From Larix kaempferi (Eukaryota; Streptophyta; Pinopsida; Pinales; Pinaceae), in contig BSBM01000076.1 in NCBI GenBank assembly GCA_027924585.1, forward strand, positions 7,449,001 through 7,513,000: DNA of 64,000 bases. Direction: 5' to 3'. Below the pieces are notes generated by a model that was not told the DNA's origin, searched no databases, and saw only the letters and a program-made list of their open reading frames with translations. A program made the position numbers and the translations under genes. This document shows positions 21,722 to 30,675 of this stretch, piece after piece (within the stretch, counting starts at the first letter, position 1; each line of letters starts with the position of its first letter).

Positions 21722-22131
21722 CTACAAGTTAAATTCAATTGCATTATTAGAAACTTCTCATTGTTTTCAAAAACAAATTCTTATGCATAAAGACATATGT
21801 CATACAGTCATGCAATTATCTTAGCCAATGCTTCAATACAAAATTTATCCATATCCCATAACTTTCTAGATTCCTTCCATCTCTACCAGAACATTGTTAA
21901 GAGTGTGCACAACTCCCAACATGTTAGTAAAGAGGTTCCATTCTAGATAAGTAGCAATGGAATGTTGTATAGTACCATAGGCCACTTACCCATTACTTGC
22001 ATATTAGTAGTATCTTGTTCATTAATGCAATTATTCTAATATCCATAATAAGTCTAGAAACATAAGCATATACATCATTGAATAACATTATTTAAACAAA
22101 CATAATATACAAGAAATGGAAATTCAAATAC
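21722..22131 (-). other. Intron-like AT-rich block between copia integrase and RT
   Basis: 410 bp beginning GTATTTG and ending AACTTGTAG on the minus strand, with no coding character. Joining the flanks as in splicing keeps an open frame (TNKD-KKDRVQSPTKEG). The sequence on both sides is not recognisable copia pol. It may be a captured exon-intron-exon fragment of another gene, or a decayed insertion. Confidence 0.4.
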
Positions 22132-22528
22132 TTATCTTTGTTTGTTTGTTGGGTGGACTCCCTATGAATCTTTGCTTCCTTGCAGGAGCTGTTGGAGTCT
22201 GAATTTGAGGTAGCTTCTTCTACTCCTTTCTGTTGTGGATTATAAGGAGTGGTCAACTACCTCTTAATCCCTAAATTACTGCATAAATTCTTGAAGTCCC
22301 TTGAAGTGAATTCTCTGCCATTTTCGGATCTAAAGATCTTGATCTTCTTATTAGTTTGATTTTCTATCAAGGCTTTGAATTCCTTGAACTTATCAAAACA
22401 CTTCATCTTTGACTGGATTTCAGGAAGACCTTCTACTACTTTGCTTACAATTAGTAGTGCATATGTGCAAGCCTTTTGTGCCAAAGTTCATTTGGCTCCA
22501 TGGATTCATGTACCATGGCTCGTTCAGT
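22132..22528 (-). pseudogene. Copia integrase, internally deleted
   Basis: The pre-integrase motif ELWHKRLAHMHYKAL, partly out of frame, runs into SKVVEGLPEIQ, then directly into CFDKFKEFKALIENQ, KIFRSENGREFTS and LTTPYNPQQKGVEE. The HHCC zinc finger and the first catalytic aspartate (family segment ...VCKGC... to ...IDDYSRKTWIYFL) are missing, so this is a clean loss of roughly 90 codons inside the domain. Confidence 0.8.
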
Positions 22529-23344
22529 TTATCCCTTCAACTTGTATAATCCTCCCTCTTGCTCTCCAATCACCACTGCATCATCTATAGTTTTACCCTT
22601 TGGCCACATAAGGACTTGGCCATCTATAAATGCAACCCTCATACCTTTTGCATCCAATGTATATATGGAGAGTAGTTTCTTCTTGAGACCTGGAACATAT
22701 AGTACATCTTTCATTTTCATAGACTTTCTAGAGTCTAGCTTATATGAGGCTTCACCACTTCCTTTTATGGGATACTGGTAGTTATCCCCAATTTTCACCT
22801 TGTGGGGTGATTCATGTTCAGATAGATTCATAAAGGATTCCTTGAATCCTTTCATATGTTTGGAAGCCCCACTGTCTATAAGCCAATCATTTCTCCCATG
22901 AGTAATGGTACCAGTGAGAGCAGAAATTAAAACATGCTCTTCATCACTTGAAGAGTCTTCACTTTCTTCTCTAGTCTTCTTCCTAGGAGGTTCATCATCC
23001 TCAGCGGTATGAGCATGATGTCTTTTCTTGTTGTTCTTCTTTTTGTTCCTAGGACAATTTCTGGAAATGTGTCCCCTTTCATCACAAGTATAGCAACAGA
23101 CATAGGACATGTTCCTTTGAGGTTTGAAATCACCCTTCTGATGGTGATGTCTTTCTTTGTTATCATGGTGGTGAGTCTTCTTATCACCATGCCTCTTGGA
23201 GTGTGTTGTGAGAGCTTGGTATTCATTCCCCATCTTCTCTTCTCGAGCTACAATTTGAGCTTCTTCTTGTGAGCATTCTTCCCACAACCTACTGAATGTG
23301 ATAAGTTTCCTCCTAGCACAAATTCCTTGGATGATGAATCCCAT
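22529..23344 (-). pseudogene. Copia gag C-terminus (CCHC knuckle) and aspartic protease
   Basis: The minus-strand reading has the gag end (SRLWEECSQEEAQIVAREE), a Lys/His-rich region, a zinc knuckle CYTCDERGHISRNCP with all C, C, H, C residues, an acidic patch, then the protease with active site DWLIDSGASKHM (D-S-G intact) and DVLYVPGLKKKLLSI, ending GGLYKLKG before a stop. It is in a different frame from the gag N-terminus upstream; the frameshift lies near 23,300-23,340. Confidence 0.9.
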
Positions 23345-23811
23345 GACGTAGGAAAGCCATTAAGAGTGGCCATTACCACTTCTCCATTCTCTATATCTTC
23401 TCCCACAACTTCAAGTTGTTCTTTTATCTGGGAGACCCTTGAGAAATAATACTGCATGGTCTCCGCATTCTGGATCTTGATATTCTTCAATTGATTTCTC
23501 AAGGTCATCTTCCAATTTATGTTCTTCCCTTCAAATAACTTGGTCAAGGAATCAAACATCTCCTTGGGTGTCTTCAGAGATGACACATGCGATATGATAT
23601 GGTCTTTGATAGAATCAGCAATAATCCTCTTAGCCTTGACCAATTTCCTCTTGTGTAAGGCCTTAGCCTCTTCTCCCTCCGGGGTAGGGATCTCTTCACT
23701 TATGTAAGTGTCCAACTCATTCTCTTCCAGGATTAACCCAATCCTATACTTCCATGCTGGGAAGTTATCATCCCCTTCAAGCTTATTCTCAAGCTTGGTG
23801 TGGTGAGACAT
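23248..23811 (-). pseudogene. Copia gag N-terminal (capsid) part
   Basis: I place the start at ATG 23,811 (MSHHTKLENKLEGDDNF), the usual gag start of this copia type. The capsid landmarks follow: FPAWKYRIGLIL, IIADSIKDHIISHVSS, MFDSLTKLFEG, LRNQLKNIKIQ, YYFSRVSQIKEQLE and LNGFPTSWDS. A frameshift after about residue 165 breaks the link to the knuckle and protease. Confidence 0.88.
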
Positions 23812-24531
23812 CTTAAAGAGTAATTCAAATGGAAATAGAAAATATTTAGGTCTTACCACTTGATTTGCTGAAAACTAGATCTGGTGCTGGATTAGGGTTT
23901 GTCAGAGAAACCCTAAAAATTTGAACTTTGAATTTCAAACTTATAAAAGGATAGAAAGATGTGCCTTGATGAGCTGATCAAGTTGGTATACTCAAAATTT
24001 GAAAACTGCAAAGTTTCATCCCTCAAAATTGCCTTTTAGATTTCCGGATTCACTAGGGAGGACCCTGAATTAGGGTTTCACTTTCCTGTAACTTCACCCA
24101 ACCAAAAATTTTGACCCAAAGCTCTAAACTTCGATTTTTCCAAGGAGCTTCCAGTTGTGGTATCAGATTTTAGAAATTCCAACTTTTGCAGAAACCCTAA
24201 TTTCTAGATTCATTAGATAGGACCCCAAACTAGGGTTTGATTTTCCTGGAGTTTTACCCAACCAAAAAGTTCAATCCAAATCTCTAAACTTCTATTTTTC
24301 TGAGGAGCTTCCAGCCGTGGTCTCGGAATTCAGAAATTCCAATTTTTGCAAAAACTCAAATATTTAGGTCAAAAACTAAAAGTGCTCAGAATTGAATTAT
24401 GTTTCGACAGAAAGATGTGCCTTGCTGAGGAGAGTCAATCTAGCCTCCTACCTTTCAAGATATGTGGAGAGAAACCCCCAAAACAAGAATCCCTAGCTTC
24501 TGCAACTACACAGTGTCTTCTTCTCAAGTTA

Positions 24532-24543
24532 GCTCTTATACCA
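24532..24543 (-). other. Copia primer binding site
   Basis: Minus-strand TGGTATAAGAGC directly follows the 5' LTR, one base different from the initiator methionine tRNA consensus TGGTATCAGAGC. Confidence 0.85.
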
Positions 24544-25094
24544 TGTTAGATTTTAAGCATCAATTCAATATGATCTAGGATCTTATTTGAGAGAATAACA
24601 TGTATAGCATATCAATCACATGAAGCAATCACAAGAGACAATAGACACACAGAGTTTCCTTGGGGAAAACCAATAAGGTGAAAAACCCCAAGAACTTCCT
24701 CAGAGATAGAAAGAGTAATGATACAACCCAAGTACAGGAGATATTTCTCCTGGCAGCTTCTCCTCTCTCACTTGTGCACCACTCTCTAATGAGTGTATAA
24801 GTGAATAAGTGAATGATCAAATAGAGTGCCTCCCGTGCTCTACTTATACATGACTTGACTTACCTAATAAACTAGCAGGGCGACTTGTCTAAGACAATCT
24901 AATAACCCATGTTTAACTTAACTTAGGGCCGACCCCACACTTGGTGGTCTAATAACCCATTACATGCAAGTTGTGACACTTGCGACACTTGTTAATACAA
25001 ATGACGACACTTCCGTATAGAGGAATAATACCATCTCTATAGGAGTACAATATACATATGTGAAATACATTCCGAAGTTACAAATACATCAACA
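24544..25094 (-). repeat. Copia 5' LTR
   Basis: 551 bp; + strand start TGTTAGATTTTAAGC, end CATCAACA. A minus-strand TATAAGTAG near 24,840 is the likely promoter. It pairs with 18,740-19,291. Confidence 0.93.
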
Positions 25095-25171
25095 AGCCCA
25101 AGCTCCGTAGGCAGTTCGACGGCCAGGCAAGCCGCAAATCGGCTCAATCTGCAGGAACCCTAGCACTCACG
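25095..25171 (-). other. 5' end of LINE-1 (5' UTR) beyond the copia insert
   Basis: 77 bp between the copia right end and the LINE target duplication. Together with 18,703-18,739 it forms the LINE 5' UTR. Its first five bases (AGCCC) are the right copia duplication. Confidence 0.85.
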
Positions 25172-25185
25172 TGATCATGCACATA
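25172..25185. repeat. LINE target-site duplication, right copy
   Basis: TGATCATGCACATA, identical to 11,762-11,775. Confidence 0.93.
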
Positions 25186-25620
25186 CTTATTAATAAAAGT
25201 TACATGAAGAATATTATGATCTATAATTTTTGAAATCAATACAAGTCTACATGCAACAAGTCATGTTCTATCTATGATTTCAAACAACCCACAATATATC
25301 TAGATGAAATGTTGGAACAAATTCCAAGATTTGGTGAGATCTTTTTTAGTCTCATACTTGGAATACATGATCTCAGACAATGTTAAACTCTTTGTGCACT
25401 TTATTCTTATTTGCGTAATTTTTTCCTACCTTGGGTTGCCTTCAAATTCTACTTGATTATGAAACCTTCTCTTCTATTTCCCTAAGCAATTCTAATGCAA
25501 GTATAACTTTGTCAATTGGGTTGTACAAATTTAATGGAGTATTAACTTTTCTTCCATACAAAGATTCAAATGGAATCATTCGTTTTATTTGTAAGGATTG
25601 GATTCTATTAAAAATAAAAA
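25172..25620 (-). pseudogene. Old Ty3/gypsy integrase, right (upstream) part of the split gene
   Basis: The minus strand reads IPFESLYGRKVNTPLNLYNP, then LLREIEEKV, KNYANKNKVHKEFNI, DHVFQV, YCGLFEII, DHNILHVTFINKYVHDH, after which it continues at 11,775. It is the integrase C-terminus of a plant Ty3 element, with at least six stops and one frameshift. Nothing recognisable from pol is found further right, so the element is truncated near 25,630. Confidence 0.85.
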
Positions 25621-26330
25621 CATAGAAACACATACATTGTAATGGTTGGCCTATTGCTCAGGATACCAAAGCGACCACACAACCATGGCTTGTCAGCTAG
25701 TTTCCAGTCCGACTTACTTTTGTAAGAGGCATAAGGGTTGATACTAATGTTGAATCTAATATTTATGTCGAAAGAGTACCAATTTCAAAATTTTGCAAGA
25801 TAAATCCCCTAGAGGCCGGGATTACTGACCAAATGATTCAAAATACTAAATGTAGAAGCAAAATCAAACCAAAAACTAGCAGGACGTATAACCATAGCAT
25901 TAAAATAACTAAGAATTGAAACTTGATTGGAAAGAAGAACATCAACATAATCATGAGTCAATAAAAATAGTAATGGGAGGGATCTCCTTCTTAACATCGA
26001 CCTTGCTCGCTTGCCTAGGAGTCTGCTTCCTGTGGAAAACCATGCTTGTAGTTTCATGAGCAAGTACATTTAGCTTAGCATCTAGATCAAGCTAGGACTT
26101 TTCTCTAATGTCCACAAATTTTTATTTTATCCATTTGAGAAAAATAATTAAATTTTGGATATCATGGCATATAGTCATTTTGCAAATTTAAATTCAAAGA
26201 CTAGAAGGGGTGGTGTGGATCACAATTTTTGCAATAAAGTGGTCAAATATTCATAAATGATGTGGCGATGGTCCAAGTCAATCATGGAGGGACATAGGAG
26301 GATAAAGTGGGCGTGGGCCCACAAGGAAGT
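25621..26330. other. No recognisable gene
   Basis: A minus-strand open stretch at 25,809-26,069 has no family I can name. Bases 26,420-26,530 hold short irregular repeats of a CTATGACAA-like word. Confidence 0.5.
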
Positions 26331-27837
26331 TGTAACACCCCCAAATAAAGGAGAGCATCCACAAATTCGAATTCTATGGAAGAGTAACTCCCAAGAAGTT
26401 TCATGAAGAGGCATCTCATGAGTTGTAACTTCTCAGTATAAAAATAGAAATCTATGACACCTATGACAATATTATGACAACTTATGACAAGAATTAGGTC
26501 CTTTGACAACTTATGGTAGCCTATAACATGTTGTAGGTCCTAAATTTATCCAAGGAGGGCGCTAGAGGAGAGAGTGGGCCCACATGATAGTATAACTGCC
26601 CCAAAATCAAGCTAAGCCTCTCTAATTCGAATTGCTAAGGAATATGAAGGTATTTTTTGGTCAAATAACATTAAAGAGGAAGTAAATGACTTCCAAGGTA
26701 TCATTCTATCATGAAAATAACATTTATTAATATTGTATTAATATTTTGTGAGAGAATTCTAGAATGAGGGGGAAAGGGATCGATGGAGTCTATAAAAAGG
26801 TTGCAGGCCTCTTGGGAAAGAGATTTTTGGACATTTGGATTTTGAATAGGATATCTCTTGTGGATTTTAAAGCTTGGGATATGTGCCCCTTGCAATTGTA
26901 AACTAGTTTTTGCTGGTGAAATATTCCACCCTAGCTAGTAGAGAGGGGGAGATCACCCCGATATCTTCATTGAGCTTCATTGTAGCTGATTATTGAGAGG
27001 AGAAGTCACCTTCAAATTTCTATATGGATATTATGAAGATGTTTATTTCCATGTTCATTATTTGGTTCGATCCCTAGATGGTGTGTTTGAGTTCCAGTCA
27101 GTAGAAGTGTAGATTTGTGGTGTATCCGGCAGTGCAGTGTTTGTGGTGGTTTACGCTTGAGGATGGTGCATCTATGGCTATAAAAAATTCATGAATGTTG
27201 TTAAAATGGATGAGTATCATTGATTTATGATGGAGGGATCACTAGAGAATTCATATCTCTGAGTTGGGGTCAAAATCTTGCTTGTGAAGGGGGCAACTCT
27301 GGAAGGAAATCACTCATGTGGAATAGTAACTTTCCCTCTTTTCTCTATGGTTATGTAGAAGCCATCTCTACACTCTCCGTAGAAGATATTTCTCTATACT
27401 TCAAGATTTTGTAGCAGCCTTTGATGTACTCTCTGAAAAATGTGTAATTTATAATCAAAATCACAGTGTTTTTCCTCTTACGTTGTTACATATTCAAGCA
27501 TGAGGTTGATCTATGAATAATGGTTATCTATGAGCATATATGTTTGAATGTGGTTGTGTAAACTTAAATTTCTGATCCAAAACTTTCATATGAGTCCCTT
27601 GTGTCTATTAGTAAGCAATTAGAGCTCTGATTTTGGATCGGGAATATTATATTGGTGATATATAAGACCTGATTGGCACCTTACAGTGGTTTGAAATTAT
27701 ATTTTATGGGATGCACACGTTCATTCAAATCCAAATTTATATACATAAGCCACTGTTGGGATAAAGTTAAAATTCAGCCATAATTTTCGTTGAACATTTG
27801 GAGTTAATATTCCTAGTTTTTAATTGGGGATATTACA
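26331..27837 (+). repeat. LTR-like sequence, boundaries uncertain
   Basis: It begins TGTAACACCCCCAAAT, a common start of plant Ty3 LTRs, has a strong TATAAAAAGG at 26,791 followed by GC-richer sequence, and reaches GGGGATATTACA at 27,837. No 5-bp target duplication flanks these ends (GAAGT versus TTTCT), and no partner LTR is in the window. The first 300 bp contain two diverged copies of a GTGGGCCCACA-centred segment. Confidence 0.35.
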
Positions 27838-28407
27838 TTTTCTATCCAACGTAGCCACCCTTCCATATGGTCCATGCAAGCAGCGAGTCTGGAACCATGG
27901 TCATAGTTAGAAAGCATCCCCTCATCACTCTCCATCAAGGCCCAGCCTAGTAAAGTCTTAGTATTCCACAACATAGAAAGGGTTTTGATATATTTGGTTT
28001 CACAAAAGAGAAAGGAAGAATCCCAAAGCTAAAGAAGAACTATATCCTAAAATATGGAACAAGGAGCAACCACAACCGAGATTACTTTATGCTCTAAATT
28101 GTAATGAAGGAACTCTAAATAGGCTATTCTGCAACCTATGTCTCAAAAAGTGGAATCATCTGAAGATTACCAAGACACCTAGTTAAATATTAACTTGAAT
28201 AACCTGCATGGGTAGATAAAATAGATTTACACATGAAAACATGGGAAACGGTCTCTAGAGACCTATGACAAGCCATTGCTAATGTAAACATTAGAGGAAT
28301 TTTAAGTAAAAAATAGAACTCAAAACAAACAATTCACTATCAAAATCAACTTTATAAGAACTAATTGGATTTAAGATGATGATGTCAACCATAAGTGTAA
28401 ATAGTTT
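27838..28407. other. No recognisable gene
   Basis: AT-rich, stops in all frames; no motif, repeat or RNA gene seen. Confidence 0.5.
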
Positions 28408-28805
28408 TGGAAGGAAAGTGTAAAAAACTTTTTTAAATTGTATTTTCAACTTATCTCCTTGTAGGTTTATTCGGATTTGGAGTGTGATGACTCGTTGGAT
28501 GCAAAATTTTAAATTGATTTAATTTCAATGAGTACCCACTTGGCATACTTTTGACATGCCTAAGTAGGAAGAAACTTGAAATACATAAACAAAAAACATT
28601 TTGTTGAAGGAAATACATTTTTTTATTTTTATGTAATTTGAGTTTTTTCCTATCAATGATCTATCAAAAGCATGCAAAATGGGTACTCATTGGATGTGTA
28701 ATTTAAAACTACATCCAAGGAGCGCTTACGTTCGAAATTTGAGTAAATTTACAAGGAGATAAGTTGAAAATACAGTAGAAAAAATAGTTTTTCTTCCTTT
28801 CATTG
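28408..28805. mobile_element. Foldback (MITE-like) element
   Basis: Two imperfect inverted arms of about 190 bp (28,408-28,600 and 28,610-28,805) face each other. The best-matched parts are TATTTTCAACTTATCTCCTT at 28,441 with its complement near 28,752-28,773, and matching GAGTACCCA / TGGGTACTC words further in. Such a hairpin is typical of foldback or MITE elements. No clear target duplication was found. Confidence 0.65.
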
Positions 28806-29039
28806 AAAAATTAATAACTCTTTTTATTATTATTTTAACTCTTATTTTATTATTTTCCTTAGGAGGCTCATTTTAGATCTCAGAATTTCTATAATGAAAT
28901 ATTCAGTCATTGTTGAAGAAGGTGGAAAACTAGTTAAAGCAAGAACGGTTAATTAATAGAGCGAGGCATATTACGTTTTAAGATTTATAACATAAATTTG
29001 TTTATTTGGGTTCAAACCCAAATGATGTGGAGCCTATGA

Positions 29040-30675
29040 AATATTTGGCTCAAGAGAAACATTCATAAATTAAGGTGTTTAAGAGAAAGCTCAAAATCAT
29101 AGGCAATGAACATATTCAGAATAAGGAATTACTAGTTGTCCATCAAGAAAAAGAGTAATTGCCTAAAGAGGTTTCAAGGTTAAAGAAGTAGGTTCTTACA
29201 TTAACTAATGAATTATAAGAGGAGAAAATAAATTTCCCTTATTCTTAAACTACTCATGAGGAGGCAACTGAAGAAATTTTGAAATCCTTGTCTGAATTGG
29301 AATTAAAGGATCAAGAAATTGTGAAATTCCAAGATCATGTAAGAGGGAAAGAACAAGTTATTTTAGAAGCAGAAAAGATAAATCATAGTTGCAAAAGGTC
29401 TTGACAATGACCTTACCAAGATGACAAGTAAATTTTTTTTTTTTTTGTACTAGGGGAATCGACAACTGAGATGGGTTTAGTACTCGCATGAAATAGTGTC
29501 CGGGGGTCCAATCATGTCTGATACCACTATACCCCTAGGTGAAACCACCGAGCCTACCACAATGGCGCAGTGGTTATCCGGGGTTTGAATCAGTGACCTC
29601 TTACAAGGCTTACACGGGATTTACAAGTCGGTCTACCCCTCAAAGGGAGACAAGTAAAAATTATCTTATTAGGGATAAACATGTTATTTGTGATCAAATC
29701 CTTGTGGTGATATCCAAGTCTTGAGGTCATTTTGAAGTAGCAAAAAATCAAGAAGGTTTGGCTTTGGAAACTGAGAGCAAAAGCAATCAAATATGTATTT
29801 AGTTGGGAGATAAGCGAAAAATTGTTGACAATGTAATTAGATTCTTAAATACTGGGTCCAGAGATTATTTGAGAATGCTAGGTATAAATGATAGGACTGT
29901 TATAATTACGGAAGTGATAAAAGTGCACACAAAAAGAGACATGGGACAACATGCTCAAGTTAAATGTAATGCCATTGCTAAAAATGGTAAACTTTTCATA
30001 AATAATTTCAGATCTTTAAAAAATGGATTACAACCTCCATGGGATGATGATGAAATGTTAATGCCTCAGAGAACATACAATGAATAATTGGTAGATTGTG
30101 GAAAATAATGTGGAAAAACTTCAAGATATCGAAGGATCTTTAAAGGGTTAAGTTATAGTTTATGAATTAATTACATATTTCATCCTCTTAAATGAAACTA
30201 AGGATTTTTTTCAGAATCTTCCTCCCCCTTCATATGAGAAATACACGCAGATGAATATAACAAATAGGAAAAAGGTAAATTTTGTAAACCCAACATGATA
30301 TCAATAGCAACATATTGCGAAATTTTACAGCAAGGACCTACCCCATTCACAAGGTGCCTCATCATCAACACAAACTAGAAGATGAAGTAAATAAGGAGTT
30401 CATATAGTTGGCATTTGGGTATCATCACTCTTCCAAAAATAAACATAAAACATAAACTTCATGTTGCAAGGACCATTACCCCCACCGTTCAGAGCTATAG
30501 TTACGAGGAAGAAGTATTAGAACACCAAAGAATGGTAGAAAAAGGGATCGATATTTTTTGGAGAGCATTGGGTTGCTACTCAACGAGAAAATGCTTCATT
30601 TCTTGAAATCATAATATCTCAAAAAGGTGACTGTATTGAGTTTCGTATCAGAATTCCTTTGGATTCACAGTTTTA
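29040..30675 (+). pseudogene. Decayed gene of unknown family, N-terminal coiled coil, split by a SINE
   Basis: Skipping stops, the + strand reads a charged, heptad-rich segment (KLKIIGNEHIQNKELLV, THEEATEEILKSLSELEL, KDQEIVKFQDHV) up to 29,420. After the SINE an open stretch (29,803-30,087) holds GDKRKIVDNVIRFLNTGS, then VIITEVIKVHTKRDMG and NNFRSLKNGLQPPWDD. Further pieces (SYSYEEEVLEHQRMVEKG, and EIIISQKGDCIEFRI) run to about 30,675. I do not recognise the family. It could be a degenerate retrotransposon gag or a host pseudogene. Confidence 0.4.
29433..29648 (-). mobile_element. tRNA-derived SINE, minus strand, with 10-bp target duplication
   Basis: 216 bp with a T-run at 29,433-29,446 (poly(A) on the minus strand). 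It is flanked by GACAAGTAAA at 29,423-29,432 and 29,649-29,658. On the minus strand GATTCAAACC resembles a polymerase III B box. The core CACCTAGGGGTATAGTGGTA also occurs in the SINE at 50.4-50.6 kb. Confidence 0.82.

Larger units (their letters stand above)
18740..25094 (-). mobile_element. Ty1/copia retrotransposon nested in LINE-1
   Basis: Length 6,355 bp on the minus strand, with both LTRs, a primer binding site, a polypurine tract, gag and pol in copia order (gag, protease, integrase, RT, RNase H). The pol is broken by frameshifts and stops and the integrase has lost its first half. The two LTRs differ by roughly 6% over the part I compared by eye, fewer differences than in the Ty3 element at 3121-5849. 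Confidence 0.93.
11776..25171 (-). mobile_element. Full-length L1-type LINE (LINE-1), interrupted by a copia element
   Basis: This is a non-LTR retrotransposon on the minus strand. Its poly(A) tail (T-run from 11,776) is at the left and its 5' end at 25,171. Order: 5' UTR of about 115 bp (split by the copia insert), ORF1, ORF2 with endonuclease, RT and RNase H, an extra decayed ORF, poly(A). A perfect 14-bp duplication flanks it, and removing it restores the reading of a Ty3 integrase, so both ends are exact. Without the copia insert it is about 7.0 kb. All ORFs carry stops or frameshifts. Confidence 0.93.

Noticed and set aside
26331-26345. TGTAACACCC as proof of a complete solo LTR
   Set aside because: No matching 5-bp duplication at the proposed far end and no partner; kept only as a low-confidence repeat.
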